Part shown: piece after piece, positions 16,033 through 25,220 of the stretch
Layout of the letters: each line of letters opens with the position of its first letter
Numbering within the stretch: position 1 is the stretch's first letter
Assembly: GCF_003664185.1 (NCBI RefSeq)
Contig: NZ_RCCS01000004.1
Location: forward strand, 372,001 to 436,000
DNA: 64,000 nt
Reading direction: 5' to 3'
Origin: Tenacibaculum discolor
GTDB taxonomy: Bacteria > Bacteroidota > Bacteroidia > Flavobacteriales > Flavobacteriaceae
Translations under genes and position numbers: made by a program
The notes under the pieces: generated by a model
Seen by the model: the letters and a program-made list of their open reading frames with translations, nothing else
What the model was told of the DNA's origin: nothing
Database searches by the model: none

Positions 16033-17568
16033 TTAATTTGTAATTTCAATACTAACAGGCAATACCTTTTTAATTCTATAGTTAGAACCTGATACTGATG
16101 CTTTAATATCAAAAATAGTAATTACATCATTTCTTCTTGCCTTATTAATCGCTGCTTTAGCTCTGCTTGTCATAGATCTTCCTGTAATTGGAATAGCTAC
16201 TTGTCCAGGCACCTTTATTTTAAAACTAGAAACATTAAGTTTTAAATCGAATAAGAAATCAGGTAAACCTGCAGCTACACTTACTCTACCAACACTTGCT
16301 TTAGGCATTTTTACAGTACCATATTGACCTCTTACCATACCTACAGCTGGTGGTATATCTTTAATTCTAAATTTCTTAACAGAACGTACACCTTTTGATG
16401 CTCCTGTTGGGGTTCCAGTAACTACAATGTTTACTTCACTACCTTTCCCTGGGTTCATTACATATTTATCTCCTTTAACTCTTCTTAAACCAGGTGCTTT
16501 TGCAGATATTTTGTTTCCAGGAACACCAGGAATAGAAATTGTCATTGGGTTAGATAAACCACGATATACTACATTCATTTTATCCGCAGCTACTAAAGCT
16601 TCATTTGGTCTAGGGATTACGGCATAAGCTCCTTTGATATCTATCTTTACAATAGAATCTCCTTCTTTGAATTGGAACTCACCTTTTAACTCCTTATCTC
16701 CAACATTTCCAGCTGGACCGTCTAAAATAACTTGTCCTGCTTGAATTTTTTCTTGCTCAACTTCTTTATCGTTAATAATAACTTTCTCTGCAGTTAAGTT
16801 AGGGTCTTTTTTACCTAATACAATTCTACCTGATAAGTTTTCTCCTGGATAATAAGCGCTCTTATCAAAAACAACCATTGCTTCATACTTGGTCATAGAT
16901 ACCGCACTTTGTAACTCTCCTTGTAATAAAGCTGTTAAAGCATCAGATTCAGTCGCTTTAATATCTGCTTGGATTTGAGTTAACTTAGTTAAAGATGCAA
17001 TCAAAGGAAATCCTTCAAAATGATATTTTAACCAGTCGATTTTCTTACCGTCTTTATTTTCTACTTTGTCAGTATTAAAACGAGCAGCTATAACACCTGC
17101 TACTTCTGTACCTTCTAAAGCAGTTACTGCATCATTTCTGAAAGCATCTATCTTAGCAACAAATTCTTGTCCTTTTTTTGATATTTTACCTCCTTTAAAG
17201 AATAACTCATCTAAAAACTTAGACTTATCCATTGTTTCATATGCTTGTTTGTCTTCTAAATCACCAGTCATTTGGCTCTTTAAATCTCCTACATAAGCAT
17301 ATAATTCATCTGCAGCTACTTTTAACTTATCAGTTTTCTCTTTAGCTTCACCATACTGTTTAGCTTGTTCTGCTGCTTTTTGTGCTAACGTTTCGTAAGC
17401 TGTTTTATTTTTCTCAGTAGCCTTTTCGTTTGCTACTGTTAACTTTTCATTCATTAATCCAAAGGCTGATAATACCTCTTTACTCATGTTCATTGCTAAC
17501 ATTGCAATAAACACTAAGTACATAAGGTTAATCATCTTCTGCCTTGGTGATAGTTGTCCTCCTGCCAT
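16033..17568 (-). CDS. gldM: Gliding motility/type IX secretion motor protein GldM
   Basis: 511 residues, the usual length. One N-terminal membrane segment (about 12-32, MINLMYLVFIAMLAMNMSKE) is followed by a long helical periplasmic region and several beta-rich domains (about 220-511), as in GldM/PorM structures. GldM forms with GldL the inner-membrane, proton-motive-force-driven rotary motor that powers gliding and type IX secretion. The conserved N-terminal SPRQKMINLMYLV is present. Encoded between gldL (43 bases) and gldN (19 bases). Confidence 0.96.
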   Translation of the reverse strand: MAGGQLSPRQKMINLMYLVFIAMLAMNMSKEVLSAFGLMNEKLTVANEKATEKNKTAYETLAQKAAEQAKQYGEAKEKTDKLKVAADELYAYVGDLKSQMTGDLEDKQAYETMDKSKFLDELFFKGGKISKKGQEFVAKIDAFRNDAVTALEGTEVAGVIAARFNTDKVENKDGKKIDWLKYHFEGFPLIASLTKLTQIQADIKATESDALTALLQGELQSAVSMTKYEAMVVFDKSAYYPGENLSGRIVLGKKDPNLTAEKVIINDKEVEQEKIQAGQVILDGPAGNVGDKELKGEFQFKEGDSIVKIDIKGAYAVIPRPNEALVAADKMNVVYRGLSNPMTISIPGVPGNKISAKAPGLRRVKGDKYVMNPGKGSEVNIVVTGTPTGASKGVRSVKKFRIKDIPPAVGMVRGQYGTVKMPKASVGRVSVAAGLPDFLFDLKLNVSSFKIKVPGQVAIPITGRSMTSRAKAAINKARRNDVITIFDIKASVSGSNYRIKKVLPVSIEITN

Positions 17569-17611
17569 ATTAATTAGTTTCTTTAGTTAATAAATTAGAT
17601 AAACTAATTAA

Positions 17612-18253
17612 TTATTTATTAGACATTGCTGTTAACATTCCACCGTAAACTCCATTTAATGAAGATAAGTTTGTTGCTAACGACTGCATTTGCTCTTGTA
17701 AACGTTGAGAGTTTTCAACCATAGCAGAATTTAAATCAGCTTGCTTACTAGCATTTTCTACTTGTGTTTGATATAAACTGTTTAAAGACTCCATTTGAGC
17801 TGCTGCTCTAGACATTTGCTCATTGTAGCTATTAGTTGCTGAAATTGACTGAGAAGCTGAAGCTAATGGCTCTACTGCTCCTTGGAAGTTTTTGATGCTA
17901 TCTCCTAAACGAGATACTAATTGAGCATCTAATTTAGCTTCGCTTAAGATATTATCTAATTTTTGAGATAACATACTTTGCGCTTCTTCTGGAGATGCTT
18001 CTTTTCCTTTTTTACTTCCTAATGATTGACCATCTGCTAACTCTGGGTATACTTTTGTCCAATCTAAATCGTCTTCAACTGCTTCAAACGCTGACAACGC
18101 GAAAACTGCTGCTTCAACAATCATACCTACCATTAATACTTCATTTCCAAAAGGCCAGTGTAAAATTTTAAATAATGCTCCAATGATAACTACTGCGGCT
18201 CCTAAACCGTAAGCCATATTGAACATTTTCTTCGTTGATTTTGATTGTGCCAT
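17612..18253 (-). CDS. gldL: Gliding motility/type IX secretion motor protein GldL
   Basis: 213 residues. Two membrane helices lie near the N terminus (about 13-33 and 36-58, including GALFKILHWPFGNEVLMVG). The Glu in GMIVEAAVF corresponds to the conserved membrane acidic residue implicated in proton transfer. The cytoplasmic remainder is helical (about 85-213). GldL builds the stator-like ring around the GldM dimer. It lies 50 bases after gldK in the same operon. Confidence 0.96.
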   Translation of the reverse strand: MAQSKSTKKMFNMAYGLGAAVVIIGALFKILHWPFGNEVLMVGMIVEAAVFALSAFEAVEDDLDWTKVYPELADGQSLGSKKGKEASPEEAQSMLSQKLDNILSEAKLDAQLVSRLGDSIKNFQGAVEPLASASQSISATNSYNEQMSRAAAQMESLNSLYQTQVENASKQADLNSAMVENSQRLQEQMQSLATNLSSLNGVYGGMLTAMSNK

Positions 18254-18303
18254 AATTCTTGATTTTTAAATTTTGGGGATTAATATTTATTCTTGTTTTC
18301 TTG

Positions 18304-19683
18304 TTAATTACTTTTATTAGTACCTAAATAATCTTGTACTGTTCTAAATCCGATATAACTTCTTGCTGTATCTGCATATTCCCAGTCACGAGAACTTACT
18401 TCTAAGAAGTATGCTACATCTTTCCAAGATCCTCCACGGATAATCTTTCTTCTATTTTCTTTAATCTCTACGTTAGGGTTCATTGTAGATCCCATATAGT
18501 AAGACATTTGGTTATAAGCTGTATTTGTCCATTCAGAAACATTACCTGCCATATTAAACAGTCCGTACTCATTAGGGTTATATGACATAGCTTCAACTGT
18601 ATATAAAGCACCATCTGCGGCATAATCACCACGAACTGGTTTAAAGTTAGCTAAGAAACACCCTCTATCACTTGTTGTACTTGGTCCACCCCAAGGATAT
18701 TTACCATAATCTAGACCTCCACGAGCAGCATATTCCCACTCAGCTTCTGTTGGTAATCTAAATGCTGGAACTAAACCTAATTTTTTTCTTGATCGTTGGA
18801 AATTATTCTTTGTTTGAGTTCTCCAGTGACAAAAAGCTTTAGCTTGATTCCAAGTAACTCCAACTACAGGGTAGTTTTCGTATGCTTTATGTCCAAAATA
18901 CTCTTGGTGCATTGGATCATTATATGAATAATTAAAATCTTTAATCCATACGGTAGTATCTGGGTATACATTAATAACCTCGTCTCTTAAAAAGTCTTTT
19001 CTATTCTTACCTGTTCTTGCTGCAGCTTCATTATCGAACCAGTAATATCTATAGTTTAATAACTTTGTATTAAACGTTCTAATTCCATTTAAGGCTTCAT
19101 CTTTTTTGATATATAAAGAGTCCATTACTTCTACATAATCTGCATCAGGATAGTCTTGAGAGTCCCAAATCAGTTCCTCTTCCCAATTCAATGGTTTTAA
19201 TGAATCCAGCCCTTCTCCTAACTCGTAGTAATTTTCACGCATGTATTTTTCATACGGAGTCTCATTTACTGTGTCTTTTGATGCAAAAGCATATAATTGA
19301 ATTCCTTGTGCGTTTTTACCTGTATTGGCTGCATCATCTCCACCTAAAGAAGCAAACTCTGCTTGATAAGCTAACTTGGTTCTTGTAATAGAATCTCTTA
19401 CCCAATGAACAAATGCCTTGTACTCACTATTCGTTATCTCTGTTTCATCCATATAAAATGGCTGTACAGTAACAGTTTTTGTTGGAGCATTCATTGCTCC
19501 CATAGGGTCTTCATCTTGTTTACCCATTGTGAAAGATCCTCCTGGGATTTTAGCCATACCATATGGTTTCTCTGCAAACCATTTTCTTTTAGACTTTACT
19601 CCTACCAATTCTCCTCTATCTCCACTTGAACCACAAGAGTAGATGATAGATGCTAACAATGCAAGTACTGTTATTTTTTTCAT
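18304..19683 (-). CDS. gldK: Gliding motility/type IX secretion lipoprotein GldK
   Basis: 459 residues with an SPII leader (IIYSC, Cys17). The bulk is an FGE/SUMF1-type sulfatase-modifying-factor fold (about 45-455): IPGGSFTMG, YPVVGVTWNQAKAFCHWR, RLPTEAEWEYAARGG, MAGNVSEWT, IRGGSWKD and SYIGFR. In GldK this fold is structural, not an enzyme; it pairs with GldN in the periplasmic ring beneath the outer membrane. It is the first gene of gldKLMN, with a promoter candidate at 19710-19740. Confidence 0.95.
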   Translation of the reverse strand: MKKITVLALLASIIYSCGSSGDRGELVGVKSKRKWFAEKPYGMAKIPGGSFTMGKQDEDPMGAMNAPTKTVTVQPFYMDETEITNSEYKAFVHWVRDSITRTKLAYQAEFASLGGDDAANTGKNAQGIQLYAFASKDTVNETPYEKYMRENYYELGEGLDSLKPLNWEEELIWDSQDYPDADYVEVMDSLYIKKDEALNGIRTFNTKLLNYRYYWFDNEAAARTGKNRKDFLRDEVINVYPDTTVWIKDFNYSYNDPMHQEYFGHKAYENYPVVGVTWNQAKAFCHWRTQTKNNFQRSRKKLGLVPAFRLPTEAEWEYAARGGLDYGKYPWGGPSTTSDRGCFLANFKPVRGDYAADGALYTVEAMSYNPNEYGLFNMAGNVSEWTNTAYNQMSYYMGSTMNPNVEIKENRRKIIRGGSWKDVAYFLEVSSRDWEYADTARSYIGFRTVQDYLGTNKSN

Positions 19684-19709
19684 ATTATATCTTTCTTATA
19701 AAAGAGGCG

Positions 19710-19740
19710 TAAACCTATTATTTTTTTTATTAAAAAACAA
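19710..19740 (-). promoter_or_regulatory. Candidate promoter of gldKLMN
   Basis: On the minus strand TTG (19740-19738) is followed by 20 bases and TAGGTTTA (19717-19710), seven of eight matches to TAnnTTTG. The gldK ATG is 26 bases further on. Confidence 0.5.
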
Positions 19741-19779
19741 TTACGAGTTATTATTTTTTACAGAACATACAACTTTCTC

Positions 19780-20940
19780 CTAAACAAGCTTTTGCAATGC
19801 TTTATACCACCTCTCTGGTGTTTTTTGCTGCAACGCTTGTTCATAATCTCGATAGTTACATGGTATTAACGCATGTCTTTTGTGTTTATTATTCGATATT
19901 AAATTTATTTCCATCCACCAACGACCACTTTTATCACTTTTATAAAAGTTTATTGGGTCGTCGTCATTCAAAAGTACCGTGAATTTTTGGTAACTTTCTT
20001 TTGTTGCATATGGGTAATCTTTAGCTCTTGAATTCACTCCTTCTATGAAATACCAAATTACTTGAGCTATTAAATTTGCTGTTTGACTATTTGAATCTAA
20101 CTTACTGTTGTACTCGTATATCCCAAAAGATGTTACTTTATCACTAATTCCTGCATAACGTGCAATAGCACATATCTCCTCTCCATAAAACCCATTAGGT
20201 GAGGCATTTTGATTAGCAGGAGCTTCACTTTGTCGAACACTACCTACATCTATACTTACAACATCTGCATCACGCATTATAGGCTCAACCAACGTCACAT
20301 CTTTCACCTGTCCTAACCTGTAAGCATCAAAATACAATTTATCTAGTAAATTAATTTCTTCTTGTGAGTTAAAGTATGTTTGATAACCAATATTACTAAA
20401 ATTAAATAAATTGTTTGGTTCTTCCATAACAATTCTACTCACATATGATCTTGAACTTAGCTCTTCTTCTATAGTACCTAAGTCAAATCGGCTATCTACA
20501 GTCACTAAATTAACTGTTTGCTCTAACTCATCATAAGCTCTATAATTCGCGTAAGTTAAATCTTGCCCTCCACCAATTATTACTGGAAGTATGTTTTTTT
20601 TCAGTAAAGATGCTACTGATGATTTAACCGCAAAATAGGTATCTTCTAAAGTATTACCTTTTTCTATATTTCCTAAGTCTGCTATATGTGTGTACCAATT
20701 CCCAGGAAACAGTTGATACAAGTGCTTACGAATTTCATGTAGTTCTTTACCACTACCAAAATTATCTACTGCACCTCTGTCATCTTTGACCCCTAAAATA
20801 GCTATAGAAACTTCTGTTAGGTCTGGAAAACCATCCTGAACAGTATGAAGTTGAATATTTCTTCCTAACGTGGAAGATGACTGTAAAGCCACATGAGTAG
20901 CCACAGTATCTTCAATAGGTGTAAAGAAGTCTATATTCAT
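19780..20940 (-). CDS. Ureohydrolase (arginase/formimidoylglutamase)-fold protein, degenerate metal site
   Basis: 386 residues from the ATG at 20940; the longer frame would need a TTG. The arginase fold is recognisable from GVKDDRGAVDNFGSGKELHEIR, VIIGGGQDLTYANY, VTVDSRFDLG and SIDVGSVRQSEAP, followed by NGFYGEEICAIARYAG. Several manganese ligands are replaced: GG(D/G)H is GGGQ, DAHxD is DSRFD, and SxDxD is SIDVG. Catalysis as an arginase or formimidoylglutamase is therefore doubtful, although databases usually give such proteins those names. It lies 96 bases upstream of gldK and 59 bases after topA on the same strand. Confidence 0.8.
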   Translation of the reverse strand: MNIDFFTPIEDTVATHVALQSSSTLGRNIQLHTVQDGFPDLTEVSIAILGVKDDRGAVDNFGSGKELHEIRKHLYQLFPGNWYTHIADLGNIEKGNTLEDTYFAVKSSVASLLKKNILPVIIGGGQDLTYANYRAYDELEQTVNLVTVDSRFDLGTIEEELSSRSYVSRIVMEEPNNLFNFSNIGYQTYFNSQEEINLLDKLYFDAYRLGQVKDVTLVEPIMRDADVVSIDVGSVRQSEAPANQNASPNGFYGEEICAIARYAGISDKVTSFGIYEYNSKLDSNSQTANLIAQVIWYFIEGVNSRAKDYPYATKESYQKFTVLLNDDDPINFYKSDKSGRWWMEINLISNNKHKRHALIPCNYRDYEQALQQKTPERWYKALQKLV

Positions 20941-20999
20941 TATTAAGGGGGAATTTAAGTGTCGCAATATACTAAACTATTTTTTTTCTGAAAGCTTCT

Positions 21000-23486
21000 T
21001 TATTTTTTTTTGGTAGCTTTCTTTTTGGTTGCTTTTTTCTTAGGCGTTTTTGCCTCTATTATTTTAACAGCCTCTTCTTGTGTTAGTTTTTCTATTTCTG
21101 TGGTTTTAGGAAGTTCTACTTTTACCTTCCCTTTTATCACATTAAAACGTCCCCAACGTGCTTTTTCTACGCGAATACCAACTTCTTCAAAGTTATGAAT
21201 TAGCTTTTCACGCTCTTTTCGTTTTTTATCTTCAATTAACTCTTCTAAATCTGCTTGGCTTAGATTATCAAAATCGTATTTTTTATTTACGTTGATAAAA
21301 ATAGAATTCCATTTAATAAAAGGTCCAAAACGCCCAACTCCTTTTTGAATTGGCATACCTTCATATTCTCCAATAGGAGCATCTGCTTTCCTTTTTGCTT
21401 CTATTAACTCAATAGCTCTATCCATATCTACAGACATTGGATTTTCTCCTTTATCTAATGATACATATTTACCATCGAATTTAATATAAGGACCAAATCT
21501 TCCGTTAGCAACAACAACCTCTTTCTCTTCGTAGTCTCCCAATGTTTTTGGCAACTTAAATAAGTCCATTGCTTCTTCATAGGTAATTGAGTTCATCGTT
21601 TGATCTCCTTGCAAACTGGCAAAACGAGGCTTTTCTTCATCCGTAGCCTCTCCAATTTGTACCATTGCTCCATAACGTCCTAAACGCACATAAACATTCT
21701 TACCACTTTCTGGATCAACTCCAAGTAAACGTTCTCCTTTTGCTCTTTCAGCATTTTCAGCAACATCCTCTACAACAACATGAAAGTTTTTGTAGAAATC
21801 TTTAATCATCGCTATCCAATCTTCTTTTCCTTCTGCTATTTCATCAAACTCATTTTCTACTTTGGCTGTAAAACCATAGTCTAAAATAGTATCAAAATTA
21901 GCAACCAAGAAATCATTTACAATGTTACCTATATCAGTCGGAACCAATTTTCCTTTATCAGAGCCTACTCTTTCAGTTAAAAGTTGTTCTGATACTGTTT
22001 GGTTTACTAAACTTAATTGTGTGTAATTTCTTTCTTTTCCTTCTACTGTTCCCTTTTCTATGTATTGTCTTCTTTGAATTGTTGAAATAGTAGGTGCGTA
22101 CGTAGATGGACGACCAATTCCTAATTCTTCCAAACGTTTTACTAAGGCAGCTTCTGAAAACCTTGCTGGCGGACGCGTGTAACGTTCAGTAGCTGTAATC
22201 AACTCATTAATTAATGGCTCTTTAACCTCCATTTTAGGCAACATACCTGCTTGCTCCTCATCTTCATTATCGTTCCCTTCTAAGTATACTTTTAAGAAAC
22301 CTTCAAAAGTGATTACTTCTCCGTTTGCAGTAAACTGTTTCTTATTTTTATTGTTGTCAATTTTTACAACGGTACGTTCTAACTGAGCTTCGCTCATTTG
22401 TGAAGCTAATGTACGTTTCCAAATCAAGCTATATAATCTTGTTTGATCATACTCACCTGTAATTTCGTGATTCTCCATATTCGTTGGACGAATCGCCTCG
22501 TGTGCTTCTTGTGCTCCTTTAGATTTAGTTGCGTAATTACGTGGTTTACTATACTCTTCACCATACGAAGCTATAATTTCTGCTTGAGCTGCATTTTTTG
22601 CATCATCAGATAAATTTACACTATCTGTTCTCATGTAGGTTATCAAACCTGCTTCATACAAACGTTGTGCTACCATCATGGTTTTAGCAACAGGAAAACC
22701 TAACTTTCTTGATGCTTCTTGTTGTAAAGTCGATGTTGTAAATGGTGGTGCTGGAGATTTTTTTGCTGGCTTTTTTTGTAAATCAGCTACAGAGAACTCT
22801 GCTTCTAAACAAGAATTTAAGAAATCTTCTGCTCCTTTTTTTGTTGAAAAGTTCTTCGCAAGCTTTGCTTTAAACTTTTTTCCTTCTGCATTTACAAACT
22901 CCGCGTCAACACGATAAGAAGCTACTGGTGTAAATCCTTCAATTTCTCTTTCACGCTCCACTATTAAACGTACTGCTACCGATTGTACCCTACCTGCAGA
23001 CAAACCTGGTTTAACTTTTCTCCATAAAACAGGAGATAATTCATACCCCACAATTCTATCTAATACACGTCGTGCTTGTTGCGCGTCAACTAAGTTATAA
23101 TTAATTGTACGTGGATTTTCTATTGCTTTTAAAATTGCTTTTTTAGTAATAGAGTTGAAAACAATACGTTTAGTGTTTTCATCTTTTAACTTTAACTGTT
23201 CCGCTAAGTGCCATGCTATAGCCTCCCCCTCGCGGTCTTCATCGGATGCTAACCAAACAGTTTCTGCTTTCTTTGCTAGGTCTTTTAGTTTTTTTACCAC
23301 CGCTTTTTTATCGGTAGAAACTATATACTTCGGTTTAAAATCTCCTTCTACATTTACACCTAACTCTTTAGATGGTAAGTCTGCAATGTGTCCAAAACTC
23401 GATTCAACCTGAAAGTCCTTTCCTAAAAACTTCTCTATCGTTTTTGCTTTAGCAGGTGACTCAACTATTACTAAATTTTTTGCCAT
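21000..23486 (-). CDS. topA: DNA topoisomerase I
   Basis: 828 residues, type IA topoisomerase that relaxes negative supercoils. The Toprim domain begins at once (NLVIVESPAKAKTIEKFLG) and contains DEDREGEAIAWHL. The active-site Tyr lies in GLITYMRTDSVNLS (about 285). The C-terminal part lacks zinc fingers and instead has repeated GRFGPYIK-type modules (about 600-760), ending in a Lys-rich tail (KKKATKKKATKKK). The ATG at 23486 gives the conserved N terminus. It is divergent from miaB over a 199-base promoter region. Confidence 0.97.
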   Translation of the reverse strand: MAKNLVIVESPAKAKTIEKFLGKDFQVESSFGHIADLPSKELGVNVEGDFKPKYIVSTDKKAVVKKLKDLAKKAETVWLASDEDREGEAIAWHLAEQLKLKDENTKRIVFNSITKKAILKAIENPRTINYNLVDAQQARRVLDRIVGYELSPVLWRKVKPGLSAGRVQSVAVRLIVEREREIEGFTPVASYRVDAEFVNAEGKKFKAKLAKNFSTKKGAEDFLNSCLEAEFSVADLQKKPAKKSPAPPFTTSTLQQEASRKLGFPVAKTMMVAQRLYEAGLITYMRTDSVNLSDDAKNAAQAEIIASYGEEYSKPRNYATKSKGAQEAHEAIRPTNMENHEITGEYDQTRLYSLIWKRTLASQMSEAQLERTVVKIDNNKNKKQFTANGEVITFEGFLKVYLEGNDNEDEEQAGMLPKMEVKEPLINELITATERYTRPPARFSEAALVKRLEELGIGRPSTYAPTISTIQRRQYIEKGTVEGKERNYTQLSLVNQTVSEQLLTERVGSDKGKLVPTDIGNIVNDFLVANFDTILDYGFTAKVENEFDEIAEGKEDWIAMIKDFYKNFHVVVEDVAENAERAKGERLLGVDPESGKNVYVRLGRYGAMVQIGEATDEEKPRFASLQGDQTMNSITYEEAMDLFKLPKTLGDYEEKEVVVANGRFGPYIKFDGKYVSLDKGENPMSVDMDRAIELIEAKRKADAPIGEYEGMPIQKGVGRFGPFIKWNSIFINVNKKYDFDNLSQADLEELIEDKKRKEREKLIHNFEEVGIRVEKARWGRFNVIKGKVKVELPKTTEIEKLTQEEAVKIIEAKTPKKKATKKKATKKK

Positions 23487-23544
23487 ACGTCTTATATCTC
23501 TTATCTCATTTTACACCTTATTAATATAGGCATAATTCGGTTTG

Positions 23545-23552
23545 CAAAAGTA
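23545..23552 (-). promoter_or_regulatory. Possible -7 element of topA
   Basis: On the minus strand this reads TACTTTTG, matching TAnnTTTG, 58 bases before the topA ATG. I see no well-placed TTG partner. Confidence 0.4.
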
Positions 23553-23621
23553 TATAGTTTTTTTTTAATGGGTCATTTTTAACAAAATTTTACTTTTTCT
23601 TAAAAAAACTATCCATGTCAA

Positions 23622-23656
23622 TTTGTCACAAATTACACTTTTTGGTTGTATCTTTG
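23622..23656 (+). promoter_or_regulatory. Candidate promoter of miaB
   Basis: TTTG at 23622-23625, 23 bases, then TATCTTTG at 23649-23656. It fits the flavobacterial consensus at the long end of the spacing range, and the ATG is 30 bases downstream. Confidence 0.55.
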
Positions 23657-23685
23657 CAGCCTATTTTAGTACGATTTAAGGATTT

Positions 23686-25140
23686 ATGGAACACGTAGAG
23701 AAAGTAATTGATGAGAAAAAACAAGGAAAAGCCCTTGTTACAGAACACAAAGAAGGAAACAGCAAAAAACTTTTTATAGAAAGTTATGGTTGTCAAATGA
23801 ATATGAATGATAGCGAAATTGTGGCGTCAATTTTAGCTGAACAGGGTTTTAACACTACACAAAACCTAGAAGATGCGGATCTTGTACTGGTTAACACCTG
23901 CTCTATTCGTGAAAAAGCTGAAACCACTGTTCGTAATAGACTTCAAAAATACAACGCTGTTAAAAAAACAAACCCAACGATGAAAGTTGGTGTGTTGGGT
24001 TGTATGGCTGAACGATTGAAAGAGAAATTTTTAGAGGAAGAAAAAATCGTTGATTTAGTTGTAGGTCCTGATGCATATAGAGACTTACCTAATTTAATTG
24101 AAGAAGTTGATGCTGGTCGTGATGCTGTAAATGTAATTTTATCAAAGGAAGAAACATATGCCGATGTTTCTCCTGTTCGTTTAAACTCTAATGGAGTTTC
24201 TGCATTTGTTTCAATTACTCGTGGTTGTGATAATATGTGTACATTCTGTGTGGTTCCTTTTACTCGTGGTCGTGAGCGTAGCCGTGACCCAAAGAGTATT
24301 ATTGAAGAAATCCGCAGTATGCAAGAAAAGAACTTCAAAGAAATTACTCTATTAGGTCAGAATGTAGATTCTTACTTATGGTATGGTGGTGGATTGAAAA
24401 AAGATTTTAAAAAGGCTTCGGAATTAGCACAAGCTTCTGCTGTAGATTTTGCGCAGTTGTTAGATATGTGTGCTACGGAATTCCCAAAAATGCGTTTTCG
24501 CTTTTCTACTTCGAATCCACAAGATATGACTCTGGATGTAATTCATGTTATGGCTAAACACCAAAACATTTGTAAATACATTCATTTACCTGTTCAAAGT
24601 GGAAGTAACAATATGTTAAAAGCTATGAATCGTCAACATACCCGTGAAGAATATATGGAGTTAGTTGACAACATATACAAAATTGTTCCTGAAATGGCTT
24701 TAAGTCAAGATATGATTGCTGGTTTCTGTGGGGAAACAGAAGAAGATCATCTCGACACCTTAGACATGATGAACTATGTAAAATATAGTTTCGGATTTAT
24801 GTTTGCATATTCAGAAAGACCAGGAACCTTAGCTGCTAAAAAAATGGAAGATGATGTTCCATTAGCTATCAAAAAACGTCGTTTACAAGAAATTATCGAC
24901 CTACAACAAGAACATAGTTTATACAGAGCTAAGGAACATGTAGGAAAAATTCAGGAAGTTTTAATTGAAGGAACTTCAAAAAGAAACGAAAATGAATGGA
25001 AAGGTCGTAATACACAAAATACTGTTGTTGTTTTCCCTAAGGAACACTATAAAGTGGGAGATTTTGTAAATGTAAAGATTGAAGATTGTACTTCTACTAC
25101 CTTAAAAGGTACGGCTATTGGATATTCAGAAAACAATTAA
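23686..25140 (+). CDS. miaB: tRNA-2-methylthio-N6-dimethylallyladenosine synthase MiaB
   Basis: 484 residues. The N-terminal MTTase domain carries three Cys ligands for the auxiliary cluster (SYGCQMN, VNTCSIREKAE, GVLGCMAERL). The radical SAM domain has CDNMCTFCVVP, and a TRAM domain closes the protein (about 415-480). MiaB adds the methylthio group at position 2 of i6A37 in tRNAs reading UNN codons, including the tRNA-Phe encoded in this window. First gene of a plus-strand run; the next gene starts 80 bases later. Confidence 0.97.
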   Translation: MEHVEKVIDEKKQGKALVTEHKEGNSKKLFIESYGCQMNMNDSEIVASILAEQGFNTTQNLEDADLVLVNTCSIREKAETTVRNRLQKYNAVKKTNPTMKVGVLGCMAERLKEKFLEEEKIVDLVVGPDAYRDLPNLIEEVDAGRDAVNVILSKEETYADVSPVRLNSNGVSAFVSITRGCDNMCTFCVVPFTRGRERSRDPKSIIEEIRSMQEKNFKEITLLGQNVDSYLWYGGGLKKDFKKASELAQASAVDFAQLLDMCATEFPKMRFRFSTSNPQDMTLDVIHVMAKHQNICKYIHLPVQSGSNNMLKAMNRQHTREEYMELVDNIYKIVPEMALSQDMIAGFCGETEEDHLDTLDMMNYVKYSFGFMFAYSERPGTLAAKKMEDDVPLAIKKRRLQEIIDLQQEHSLYRAKEHVGKIQEVLIEGTSKRNENEWKGRNTQNTVVVFPKEHYKVGDFVNVKIEDCTSTTLKGTAIGYSENN

Positions 25141-25220
25141 TTTTAGTAAAAGTTTAACCGTTTAAGGGTTTGAATGTTTTTCTTTCAAATTTTTAAACCA
25201 AAAACTTTAAAACTATATAA

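Noticed and set aside
20941..20967. Longer starts for several genes (ureohydrolase-like 20967, polyprenyl synthase 32526, cyclase 39507, DUF4920 55149)
   Set aside because: Each needs a TTG, while an ATG at the expected place of the fold or leader lies a few codons inside.
23640..23662. Sigma-54 promoter for miaB (TGG and TTTGCA spaced by ten)
   Set aside because: The same bases form a good TAnnTTTG housekeeping box with an upstream TTTG, so the sigma-54 resemblance is probably chance.
23943..24338. 131-codon minus-strand ORF inside miaB
   Set aside because: Antisense shadow of a strongly conserved coding sequence; same for the long antisense frames in groEL, topA and pckA.
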